DNA from: Candidatus Aminicenantota bacterium
GTDB lineage: Bacteria; Acidobacteriota; Aminicenantia; Aminicenantales; UBA4085
DNA: 64,000 nt
NCBI GenBank assembly: GCA_003141555.1
Contig: PLMN01000009.1
Coordinates: forward strand, 1 to 64,000
Direction: 5' to 3'
The translations under genes and the position numbers were made by a program. Under the pieces are notes generated by a model that searched no databases, was not told where the DNA came from, and saw only the letters and a program-made list of their open reading frames with translations. Positions 24,417-31,888 of this stretch are shown here, piece after piece (positions within the stretch are counted from its first letter, which is position 1; each line of letters opens with the position of its first letter).

Positions 24417-25865
24417 CTATTTCCCCGCGGCCGCTTGACCGGCGGGCCTGGCCCGGGTGATCTTGACCGCGACCGGCCAATCGGGACCCCAGACGATCTG
24501 GATCGGATCGCCCGGCTTCGTGCCGGGCCTGCGGATGAGCTGGACGGTCTGGCGCCGCTCGACCTTGATGTGCAGCCCCTTCGCGTCCTGCTTCCATTCC
24601 AGGTCGCCCGCCTGGCTGAGGAGCGAGATCTTCGTCTCGGGCGATGCCTGGACCGAGGTCAGGGTCACCGTCCGTCCCGGCGCACGATTCGGCTGGGCGG
24701 GATCGACCGCGTAATCGAGATCGGTGAAGGCGTAGACCGTCCCGTCGCCCCGCCGCTGCGTGAACCAGACATCGCCCTCGTTGGTGACCGTCCACGGCCG
24801 GACGCCGCGCACCGCTTCACCGTAGAGCATCATCCACAGCCCCAGCTCCCGAAGCCGGGCCTCGTCAGGGGGCGCGATCCGGCCGTCCGGCCGGGGGCCG
24901 ACGTTGAGGAGCATGTTCCCCCCGCGCGCCCGGATCGAGATGAGATTCCGGATGATCTCCCGCGGCGTGCGGATGTCCGCTTCGGGCTGGTAAGCCCATT
25001 GGATGCTCGTCGTCATGCAGCTTTCCCAGGCGCGGTCGTCGGCCTTGCCCGGAATTTCCTGCTCCGGCGTCGGGATCTCGCCCCGGCCGATGAACACGTC
25101 CTGCTTCACCTGCCAGGACCGCCTCTTGAGCGGCTCGCAATTGCCGTCGAACCAGATCATGAAGATGTCGCCGTAGCGGGTCAGGAGCTCCTCGACCTGG
25201 CCCCGCTCATAGTCGATAAAGCTTGTCTTCCGCGGCCCGAAGAGATCGGGGCTGGTGAAGTCGGGCTCGTAAAGGTGCTTGAAGCGGTGGCCCGTCTCGA
25301 ACTGATACCGGAAATCGCCGGGCGAATAGTAGATCCCCACGAGGATGCCCTCCGCGCGGAAGGCGTCGACGACGCCGGCCAGGATGTCGCGGCCGTAGGG
25401 AGTCTTCGTGATCTTGAAGTCGCTGTAATCCGTGTCGAACATGCAGAACCCGTCGTGGTGCTTGGCCGTGAAGCAGACATATTCCACGCCGGCCAGCTTC
25501 GCCATCCGGGCCCATTCCGCGGGCCGGAAATCGACGGGATTGAAGGTCTCAGCCAGGGCGTAGTACTTCTTGACGTAGTCGTCCGAAGCCTGGTTGAGCG
25601 GCCAGGAGATCTCGGTCCCCATCTGGGAGTTCGGCCCCCAATGGATGAAGAGGCCGAGCCCCGCGTCGCGGAACGTTTCGGTCTTCGCCGGGTCATTCGA
25701 CATGCGGACATTGGCCTCGGGGATGAGGGACAGCGGGCGCCGCTTGAGCGACGCGTCGTCGGCGAGCTTCCGCCCGCAGCCCAAGAGAGCCAGGACGGCG
25801 AGGGCGAGGATGCCCCAGGCGGCGCGCGCGGTCGTCCGTCCCGTTCGGTTCATCAGTGCGTTCAT
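24417..25865 (-). CDS. GH29 alpha-L-fucosidase lipoprotein (copy C)
   Basis: A 482-residue GH29 enzyme exported as a lipoprotein: the signal ends ALLGC with lipidated Cys30. Motifs are LGLFIHWGPNS (His75), FTAKHHDGFCMF and FMIWFDGNCEP with candidate nucleophile Asp240. PEQEIPGKADDRAWESCMT and RGGNMLLNVGPRPDGRI complete the family set, and a beta-sandwich tail follows from about 375. AAGGAGGCCGAC precedes the ATG. Membrane-anchored, probably acting on fucosylated oligosaccharides in the periplasm or at the surface. It follows a UroD-like gene by 28 nt. Confidence 0.93.
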   Translation of the reverse strand: MNALMNRTGRTTARAAWGILALAVLALLGCGRKLADDASLKRRPLSLIPEANVRMSNDPAKTETFRDAGLGLFIHWGPNSQMGTEISWPLNQASDDYVKKYYALAETFNPVDFRPAEWARMAKLAGVEYVCFTAKHHDGFCMFDTDYSDFKITKTPYGRDILAGVVDAFRAEGILVGIYYSPGDFRYQFETGHRFKHLYEPDFTSPDLFGPRKTSFIDYERGQVEELLTRYGDIFMIWFDGNCEPLKRRSWQVKQDVFIGRGEIPTPEQEIPGKADDRAWESCMTTSIQWAYQPEADIRTPREIIRNLISIRARGGNMLLNVGPRPDGRIAPPDEARLRELGLWMMLYGEAVRGVRPWTVTNEGDVWFTQRRGDGTVYAFTDLDYAVDPAQPNRAPGRTVTLTSVQASPETKISLLSQAGDLEWKQDAKGLHIKVERRQTVQLIRRPGTKPGDPIQIVWGPDWPVAVKITRARPAGQAAAGK

Positions 25866-25893
25866 GTCGGCCTCCTTGCCGCGGATATTCGAT

Positions 25894-26958
25894 TCAATAG
25901 GCGCCGTAGAGCCGGATGGCCTCGTAGAAAGCCAGGACGTTGTCCACCGGCGTCTCCGGAAGCAGGTAATCGTGGCTGGGCGAAGCGACGTAGCCGCCGC
26001 CCGGCATCATGGTCCCCAGGATCTCGCGCGTTTTCGCCCGGACGAGCTCGGGCGTGCCGTCGATGAGCAGATGGTGGGTGTCGAGGCAGCCGTTGAGGAC
26101 GATCTTCCCCCCGAAAGCGGCCTTGAGCGCGGCCGGGGCCATGCCCCGGGCATCGGGCTGGAGAGACTGGAGGGCGTCGAGGCCGATGTCGATCATCGCC
26201 CGGATGAGCGGGGCGAAGCCCCCGCAGCAATGGAGCATGACCTTCAGGCCGAACGCGTGGCCGAGGTCGACCAGGCGCTTCAGGGGCGGGAGGAAGAACC
26301 TCCGGAAGAGCCTCTCCCCCACGATGGGGCCGCTCTGCGTCCCGAAATCGTTCCCGACGAAAAAGATGTCCAGGGCGTCGGAGGCGGCCTCAAAGATCCG
26401 CCGGCTCACGGCGAGGTAATAATCGAGGATATGATCCAGGACCGCGTCCACGAGGGGGGGGTCATCGATCATGGCCGTCATCAGGCGCTCCATGCCGAGG
26501 AGGTCGACGGCGTCGTGATAATAGGGCGACCAATCGCCGCCGAGCACGGCGAACCGGCCTTCCCAGGCGAGCGCGTCGCTCCGAACACGGGAGACATCCA
26601 TCCAGGCCGGGTCAGGCCAGGGGAAAGCCTCCAGGTCCGCGGGCGTGCGCGCCCCGGCCAGGGGATGGCCGAGCGGCTGGCCGTAGCCGTAGCCGTGGCG
26701 CTCGATCCCGAACGGGGTGCGGCTCGTGACGCCGGAGCCGGAGAAATGGGCGTCGGGCGCGCGGTCCGGCGGCCCGGCATAGCGGGTATAGACGCGGCGG
26801 AAATCATCGCCGATGCGGAGGGACAGATCCTCGTCCGCGGCGAGGCCGAGGCGCCGGCGGGCCAGCTCCCGGAATTCCGGGGAGGCGCCCAGCCAAGCCG
26901 GCACGCGGTCGGGCTCCCGGAAGGCGAAGACCGTCCTTACCCGCTCCCGCGAGGTCAT
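25894..26958 (-). CDS. UroD-superfamily protein, copy 2
   Basis: A 354-residue UroD-fold protein. It opens MTSRERVRTVFAFREPDRVPAW, has a central KVMLHCCGGFAPLIRAMIDIGLDALQSLQP block typical of corrinoid/methyl-transferring UroD relatives (H-x-CG metal site), and ends GGGYVASPSHDYLLPETPVDNV. The ATG at 26958 starts at the conserved motif, 8 nt after the cydB stop. Lies between cydB and a fucosidase gene, so its role is more likely in sugar metabolism than in heme supply for cytochrome bd, though a heme link cannot be excluded from position alone. Confidence 0.83.
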   Translation of the reverse strand: MTSRERVRTVFAFREPDRVPAWLGASPEFRELARRRLGLAADEDLSLRIGDDFRRVYTRYAGPPDRAPDAHFSGSGVTSRTPFGIERHGYGYGQPLGHPLAGARTPADLEAFPWPDPAWMDVSRVRSDALAWEGRFAVLGGDWSPYYHDAVDLLGMERLMTAMIDDPPLVDAVLDHILDYYLAVSRRIFEAASDALDIFFVGNDFGTQSGPIVGERLFRRFFLPPLKRLVDLGHAFGLKVMLHCCGGFAPLIRAMIDIGLDALQSLQPDARGMAPAALKAAFGGKIVLNGCLDTHHLLIDGTPELVRAKTREILGTMMPGGGYVASPSHDYLLPETPVDNVLAFYEAIRLYGAY

Positions 26959-26966
26959 GATTCCGG

Positions 26967-27989
26967 TCAATAGCCCGCCTCGCCATCCCCTCCGGCATCG
27001 ATCTTTTGCCGGAAGACGCGATAGACCCAGACCTGATAGGCGATGACGATCGGGACGAAGACGAGGGCGACCACGGTCATGATCCGCAGCGTCCCGTCGC
27101 TCGATGCGGCGTTGCGGATGGTCAGGCTTGCGGTCAGATCCAGGCGCGACGGGATGAGGAAGGGGAAGAGGCCGATCAGGCCCGTGGCCGTGACCAGGAG
27201 GATCGTCGCGCCGGAGGCGAAGAACGCCCCGCCCGCGTTCCTTTTCCCGGCCAGGATCCGGGCTCCGACGAGGGCCGCCACGGCCAGGGCCGGGATGGCG
27301 ATCAAGACCGGGTTCCGAAGATAATTGCGGGCCAGGCCGGTCGAGAAATACGTGGAAACCAGAAATCCGGCGGCCGTGATGAAAAGATAGGGCCACAAGC
27401 CGCCGGCCGTCTTCAGGGCCCGCTCGCCGAGGCCGCCCGACGTCTTCATGGCGATCCACAGCGCCCCGTGGTGGGCGAACAGCAGGACAAACAGGAGGCC
27501 CGTCAATATGCCGTAGGGATTGAGAAGCGACAGAAGGTTCCCCCGGTAGCCCGACGCGTCGATCGGAAGGCCGCGGAAGAGGTTGCCGAACGCGACGCCG
27601 AACAGAAGCGCCGGGACGAGGCTTGCCGCGGGGAGGATCGCGTCCCAGGCGCGCACCCAGGCGGCGCCCTCGCCCTTGGCCCGAAGCTCCAGGGCCGCGC
27701 CGCGGAAGATCAGGGCGAAGAGGATGAGCAGCAGGGGCGTGTAGAGAAAGCTGAACAGCGAGGCGTAGGCCGCGGGAAACGCGGCGAACATCGCCCCGCC
27801 GGCCGTCAGCAGCCAGACCTCGTTCCCATCCCAGACCGGACCGATCGAGCGGCGGATCGCGGCCTTGCCGGCCTCGTCGCGGCCGAGAAAGCCGTAGAGC
27901 ATGCCCGCGCCGAGGTCGAATCCGTCGAGAGCGAAATACGCGGCCCACAGGACTCCCCAGAGGACGAACCACAGAGTCGGCAGGCTCAT
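26967..27989 (-). CDS. cydB: Cytochrome bd quinol oxidase subunit II
   Basis: A 340-residue integral membrane protein with eight to nine hydrophobic segments. It begins LPTLWFVLWGVLWAAYFALDGFDLGAGML, the diagnostic CydB N-terminus, followed by IGPVWDGNEVWLL. Together with CydA it forms the high-affinity terminal oxidase that reduces O2 with quinol. ATGA overlap with cydA (4 nt) shows translational coupling. No cydX or cydCD is seen. Its presence shows the organism meets oxygen. Confidence 0.96.
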   Translation of the reverse strand: MSLPTLWFVLWGVLWAAYFALDGFDLGAGMLYGFLGRDEAGKAAIRRSIGPVWDGNEVWLLTAGGAMFAAFPAAYASLFSFLYTPLLLILFALIFRGAALELRAKGEGAAWVRAWDAILPAASLVPALLFGVAFGNLFRGLPIDASGYRGNLLSLLNPYGILTGLLFVLLFAHHGALWIAMKTSGGLGERALKTAGGLWPYLFITAAGFLVSTYFSTGLARNYLRNPVLIAIPALAVAALVGARILAGKRNAGGAFFASGATILLVTATGLIGLFPFLIPSRLDLTASLTIRNAASSDGTLRIMTVVALVFVPIVIAYQVWVYRVFRQKIDAGGDGEAGY

Positions 27990-29305
27990 CGGGACGCCTC
28001 CTCCGGACCCTTGCGGGCGTATTTCACGAGCAGGATCGCGTCGACCGCCGCCAGGATGCCGTAGACCAGAACGAATCCGGCAAGAGAGAAGGCGACCTGG
28101 CCGGCCGAGACGGATTTCGAGGCGCCGTCCGCCGTCTTGAAGACCCCATAGACCAGCCACGGCTGGCGGCCGACCTCGGCCACGACCCAGCCGAGCTGGA
28201 TCGCGAGATAGGGCAAGGGAATGGCGAGCGGGAGGAGCTTGAGGAGAAGGGGCGCGGCCGGGATCCGGCCGCGGCGCGAGGCAAGCCAGGCCCAGAGCGC
28301 GAGGAGGAGCATCGCCCCGCCGAGCCCGACCATGATCCGGAAGCTCAGGAACGTCGGCAGGACGGGCGGCCGCTCCTCCACCGGAAAGTCCTTGAGCCCT
28401 TTGACCTCGGCCCCGAAATCGTGGAACGACAGAAAGCTCAGCAGCTTGGGAATGCGGATCGCGTCGACGGCATTGCGCTCGCCCGCGGCGTCCGGCCAGG
28501 CGAGAAGCGGCATCGCCGCGCCGCTCGCCGTCTCCCAGTGCGACTCCATGGCCGCGAGCTTCGCCGGCTGCGTGCGGGACACGTCGACGCCCCGCATATC
28601 GCCGCTCACGGCGGTCAGGAAGGCGGCCGTCAATCCGAACACGGCCGCGGTCCGGAACGATTTTCCGAAGAGCCCGGCCTCGCGTTTCCGGAGGAGGTGG
28701 TAGGCCGAGACGCCCAGGACGAAGAATGCGGCCAGGGTAAAGCCCGAAAGGACGGTGTGGAGGAAGATCGACCAGGCCGTGCCGTTGAAGACGAGAGCCT
28801 TGAAGCTCGTCATCTCGGCCCGGCCGTTGCGGAGGACAAACCCCACCGGCCGCTGCATCCAGCCGTTGGCCAGCAGGATCCAGAGCCCGGAGAGGTTCGA
28901 AGCGAAGGCGACGATCGTGATGGCCAGGGCGTGGGTCTTCTTCGAGACCTTGGTCCAGCCCAAGGCCCAGAGGCCGATGAACGTCGACTCCAGGAAGAAG
29001 GCGGCCGTCGCCTCGATGGCCAGCGGGGCGCCGAAGACATCGCCCGCGAATTTCGAGAATTCCGCCCAGTTCATCCCGAACTGGAACTCCATGGTGATGC
29101 CCGTCACGATACCCAGAGCGAAATTGATCAGGAAAAGCTTCCCCCAGAAGCGGGCCATCCGGAGGTACGTCGCGTCGTTCGTCCGGACATAACGCCACTC
29201 CCACCAAGCGATGAGCACGGACAGGCCCAGGGTCAGGGGGACGAAGAGGAAATGGAACATGGCCGTGGCCGCGAACTGGATACGGCTCAGGATCAGGGCG
29301 CTCAT
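27986..29305 (-). CDS. cydA: Cytochrome bd quinol oxidase subunit I
   Basis: A 439-residue polytopic protein. His18 in RIQFAATAMFHFLFVPLTLG is the heme ligand equivalent to E. coli His19. A second ligand His lies in SIFLHTVLSGF. GWVVAEVGRQPWLVYG is the family signature. The Q-loop between helices VI and VII is short, as in the non-E. coli (CIO-like) class. It oxidises quinol and carries hemes b558, b595 and d in the inner membrane. The ATG at 29305 lacks a good ribosome-binding site, so translation may be coupled to the small ORF ending 18 nt upstream. Confidence 0.96.
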   Translation of the reverse strand: MSALILSRIQFAATAMFHFLFVPLTLGLSVLIAWWEWRYVRTNDATYLRMARFWGKLFLINFALGIVTGITMEFQFGMNWAEFSKFAGDVFGAPLAIEATAAFFLESTFIGLWALGWTKVSKKTHALAITIVAFASNLSGLWILLANGWMQRPVGFVLRNGRAEMTSFKALVFNGTAWSIFLHTVLSGFTLAAFFVLGVSAYHLLRKREAGLFGKSFRTAAVFGLTAAFLTAVSGDMRGVDVSRTQPAKLAAMESHWETASGAAMPLLAWPDAAGERNAVDAIRIPKLLSFLSFHDFGAEVKGLKDFPVEERPPVLPTFLSFRIMVGLGGAMLLLALWAWLASRRGRIPAAPLLLKLLPLAIPLPYLAIQLGWVVAEVGRQPWLVYGVFKTADGASKSVSAGQVAFSLAGFVLVYGILAAVDAILLVKYARKGPEEASR

Positions 29306-29323
29306 CTGTGCATTCGCGCGCCG

Positions 29324-29428
29324 TCAGCGGGCCTCGGCCTTGATCTCGGGCGGGTCGTTGATGTCCAAGGCGCCGGCGACGTCCAGGACGACCGCGGCGG
29401 GCGCGGTCTTGAGGGGGTTGCGGCTCAT
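29324..29428 (-). CDS. 34-residue small ORF between metallophosphoesterase and cydA
   Basis: The frame begins with ATG at 29428, preceded by AAAAAGGAGACGCC, the best ribosome-binding site in this stretch, and its ATG overlaps the upstream stop as ATGA. It encodes 34 residues (MSRNPLKTAPAAVVLDVAG at the start, ending IKAEAR). It is soluble and not hydrophobic, so it is not CydX. It may be a genuine small protein or a leader frame that carries ribosomes to cydA. I know no homolog. Confidence 0.5.
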   Translation of the reverse strand: MSRNPLKTAPAAVVLDVAGALDINDPPEIKAEAR

Positions 29429-30351
29429 GGCGTCTCCTTTTTCAACGTCAGGCTGTCGGCTTGCCGGAAGCCTTGGATCTTGATCGTCCCTTGGCTATCC
29501 ACGTCGACGAGGGCATAGCTGCTGTGCTCGGGACCGCTGCCTTCGATCATGCCCTTCAGGGTGTAATAAGGAATGCCCTTGATCTTCGTGAACGCGCCTT
29601 CGTGGCGGTGGCCCTGGAAGACCGCCAGGACTTTCCCGGTCCGTTCGAGGAGAGCCCGGACGGCTACGGCGTTCTTGACGTAGTAATCGCCCTGGCCGTC
29701 GAGCTCCTGATGGACAAAGACGATCAGGGGCTTGGGCGAGGCCGTGAGCTCGCTCCGGAGCCAGTCCATCTCGGCGGGAGGGATATTGGAGTCGGACCAG
29801 GTGAAGCGGCCGTGGTCGTAAGGAGAGCCGTCGGCCAGGAAGTCCGCGTCGAGGGCCAGGAAGCGGATGCCCCGGACGTCGAACCGATAGTAGCTCCACT
29901 CGGGCGGGATTCCGGGATTGGAGGCGATGCCCAGGAACTGAGCCTTCGACAGGCTGTCGACGTCGTGGTTGCCGAGGAGGTGATAGCCCGGGCCGGCGAA
30001 GCCGGCGAATACGGACTCGATCTTCCGGAGATAGCCCAGCGTTTTAGCCTCGTCCGAAATGTCGTCCTGGTCCTTGAAATCGCCGAGCTCCATCAGGAAA
30101 TCGGGCTTCTCCCGGTTCATGAGGGCCACGCACTCCTTGAGCTTCGCCAGGGATTCCCGGTACGGGCGCGCGCCGCGGGGCTCGACGTCGGCGTAGTGGA
30201 CGTCGGTCACGAGCCCGAAGCGCACGGAGGCCGGCGCCTGGGGCGGGAGCCCGGGCCGGGGCGGCTCGCAGGAGGCCCCTCCCAGGATCGCCAGGCCGAA
30301 GAGGAGGAGGGGGATGATTCGTAGGCTTGATCGGATTGGTGAACGGCGCAT
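29425..30351 (-). CDS. Calcineurin-like metallophosphoesterase lipoprotein
   Basis: A 308-residue exported phosphoesterase. A lipoprotein signal (LLLFGLAILGGASC) precedes the metal-binding blocks: FGLVTDVHYAD (Asp-x-His), LMELGDFKDQ (GD), LLGNHDVD (GNHD), VFVHQE and FQGHRHEG (GH-x-H). All five dinuclear-metal motifs are present. It may cleave phosphodiesters or phosphomonoesters in the periplasm. The ATG at 30351 starts the signal. First gene of the run leading to cydAB, with a good promoter at 30379-30407. Confidence 0.9.
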   Translation of the reverse strand: MRRSPIRSSLRIIPLLLFGLAILGGASCEPPRPGLPPQAPASVRFGLVTDVHYADVEPRGARPYRESLAKLKECVALMNREKPDFLMELGDFKDQDDISDEAKTLGYLRKIESVFAGFAGPGYHLLGNHDVDSLSKAQFLGIASNPGIPPEWSYYRFDVRGIRFLALDADFLADGSPYDHGRFTWSDSNIPPAEMDWLRSELTASPKPLIVFVHQELDGQGDYYVKNAVAVRALLERTGKVLAVFQGHRHEGAFTKIKGIPYYTLKGMIEGSGPEHSSYALVDVDSQGTIKIQGFRQADSLTLKKETP

Positions 30352-30378
30352 GCGAACTCTTCCAGACGACCGCCCTAT

Positions 30379-30407
30379 AGAATATGTGCGAGCCGAGGCG
30401 AAGTCAA
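30379..30407 (-). promoter_or_regulatory. Promoter of the metallophosphoesterase-cydAB run
   Basis: Minus-strand TTGACT (30407-30402) and TATTCT (30384-30379) are 17 nt apart, 27 nt before the start codon at 30351. Confidence 0.6.
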
Positions 30408-30473
30408 TTGGCCGGCGAACCGGAAAGGAGTATAGAATAGGGCGCGACCGAACGTCCATCCGAGGTTGTGCCT

Positions 30474-31241
30474 ATGACCGATCCACTCTCTCCCTACGAA
30501 GCGCCCGAGATCTACGATCTGATGTTCGATACGCTGGATTTCGACCTCCCCTACTGGCTCAAGGTGGGCCGCGAGGCGGGCGGGCCAGTGCTCGACCTCG
30601 GCTGCGGGACGGGGCGAATCCTCCTGCCTCTGCTCGACGCGGGCGTCGACGCCGACGGCGTCGACCTTCACCGCCCCATGCTCGCCAGCGCCCGGAAGAA
30701 GGCGAAGGCGAAAGGCCACCGGCCGCGCCTCACGGCCGCGAATATGAACGCCTTCAAGACGCCCCGCCGCTATGCGCGGGTCATCTCGGCTTTCAACGCC
30801 TTCGCCCACGCCGACACCACCGAGGATCAGCTCGCGACCCTGCGCTGCTCGCGCGAGCACCTCGAGCCGGGCGGCGCATTCGTGGTCCACATGTCGTACC
30901 CGGGCCCGCGCTACTGGGCCGAGCCCGACGGCGAGCCGGTCATGGAGCTCGAAGTCCGGCGTCCCGGCGACGGCCGCAGAATCCAAATGTGGGACACGCG
31001 CTTCAAGGACGTCGTGGGCCAGCGCCAACGCTCGGAAATCGAGATCCGCGAGATCGACGAAGCCGGCAGGGTGGCCAAGACGACCGGCCTCGGGACTTCG
31101 CAGCGCTGGGTCTACCGCTTCGAGCTTGAGCTCCTGTTCCGCCTCGCGGGATACGCGCGCTGGGAATTTTTCGGCGGCTTCGAGGGTGAACCGCTCGAGC
31201 GCGAGGATCAGCAGATGATCGCCTGGGCCTGGAACGGGTAG
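30474..31241 (+). CDS. Class I SAM-dependent methyltransferase
   Basis: A 255-residue Rossmann methyltransferase. Motif I is VLDLGCGTGRILLPLLDAG (about residues 40-58), motif II GVDLH and motif IV ARVISAFNAFAH. The first 35 residues (PYEAPEIYDLMFDTLDFDLPYW) fit the common YxxxYDLM opening of small-molecule methyltransferases. Substrate unknown. The ATG at 30474 is preferred over the GTG at 30468 because CGAGG is better spaced. Confidence 0.88.
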   Translation: MTDPLSPYEAPEIYDLMFDTLDFDLPYWLKVGREAGGPVLDLGCGTGRILLPLLDAGVDADGVDLHRPMLASARKKAKAKGHRPRLTAANMNAFKTPRRYARVISAFNAFAHADTTEDQLATLRCSREHLEPGGAFVVHMSYPGPRYWAEPDGEPVMELEVRRPGDGRRIQMWDTRFKDVVGQRQRSEIEIREIDEAGRVAKTTGLGTSQRWVYRFELELLFRLAGYARWEFFGGFEGEPLEREDQQMIAWAWNG

Positions 31242-31265
31242 GACCGGAAGCGGCGGGGCGGCGGC

Positions 31266-31772
31266 TTAGGACTTGAAAATCCGCTCGATCTCGGCGGTCG
31301 CGTTCTTGAGAGCTTCCTTGACCTGGGGGATCTTTTCGGCGCCGGCCTTGCGGGCCTGTTGGCCGATCATCCGGCCCAGCTCGCCGACGCTGTGCATGAC
31401 GTTCCCCATCTCGTCTTTGAACTCGGAGCTCCATCCGCCCCACCAGCTCCGCATATTGGCCTTGATCTCTTCGGTTTCCTTTCCCTTTTCGATCAGGAAT
31501 TTTTTGCCCTCTTCGCTGATCGTGTAGATCTTCTTGCCGTCCTGGGCGACGGACGTGACATAGCCCATCTCCTCGAGATACTGGAGCGTCGGATAGACCG
31601 CGCCGGGACTCGGCGTGTAGAATCCGTGGAAGCTCTCCTCCATGTCACGGATGATCTCGTAACCGTGGCGGGGCTTGTCCTTTAAAAGATCGAGAATCAA
31701 GTACTTGAAATCGCCTTTGTGAAAAATCCTCTCTCCTCTGAAACCGAAGCCGTGTTGATGTCCATAGAACAT
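31266..31772 (-). CDS. PadR-family transcriptional regulator
   Basis: A 168-residue repressor. A Gly/His-rich start (MFYGHQHGFGFRGERIF) leads into the PadR winged helix: LILDLLKDKPRHGYEIIRDMEE ... SPGAVYPTLQYLEEMGYV, with the recognition helix around PSPGAVYPTLQ. The C-terminal half is helical, for dimerisation. The ATG at 31772 has GGAGGACAAC directly upstream; an ATG at 31784 would lie within the operator edge without a ribosome-binding site. A perfect palindrome sits just upstream, so it probably represses itself and perhaps the divergent fucosidase gene. Confidence 0.92.
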   Translation of the reverse strand: MFYGHQHGFGFRGERIFHKGDFKYLILDLLKDKPRHGYEIIRDMEESFHGFYTPSPGAVYPTLQYLEEMGYVTSVAQDGKKIYTISEEGKKFLIEKGKETEEIKANMRSWWGGWSSEFKDEMGNVMHSVGELGRMIGQQARKAGAEKIPQVKEALKNATAEIERIFKS

Positions 31773-31784
31773 GTTGTCCTCCAT

Positions 31785-31806
31785 AAGATATATGCCGATA
31801 TATCTT
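31785..31806. promoter_or_regulatory. Perfect palindromic operator, probably for PadR
   Basis: Arms AAGATATAT and ATATATCTT flank GCCG, giving a 22-bp perfect inverted repeat. It covers the expected transcription start of padR, directly after the -10 box. AT-rich ATAT-N-ATAT palindromes are usual PadR targets. Confidence 0.75.
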
Positions 31807-31834
31807 AATATAACGGCAATTTATCCTTTGTCAA
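31807..31834 (-). promoter_or_regulatory. Promoter of padR
   Basis: Minus-strand TTGACA (31834-31829) and TATATT (31812-31807) are 16 nt apart and abut the palindrome at 31785-31806, a layout that lets PadR binding block initiation. Confidence 0.65.
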
Positions 31835-31888
31835 GCCAAAATTCGAAGATCATGCTAGAATTCTTCCATCATTAAGGAGAAGCCTGAC

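Noticed and set aside
26959-27972. Minus-strand extension of the UroD-like gene across cydB
   Set aside because: This part is an out-of-frame shadow of cydB, which carries clear CydB motifs; the UroD opening motif starts at 26958.
29306-29428. The small ORF before cydA considered as CydX
   Set aside because: CydX is a single hydrophobic helix of about 37 residues downstream of cydB; this peptide is hydrophilic and upstream.
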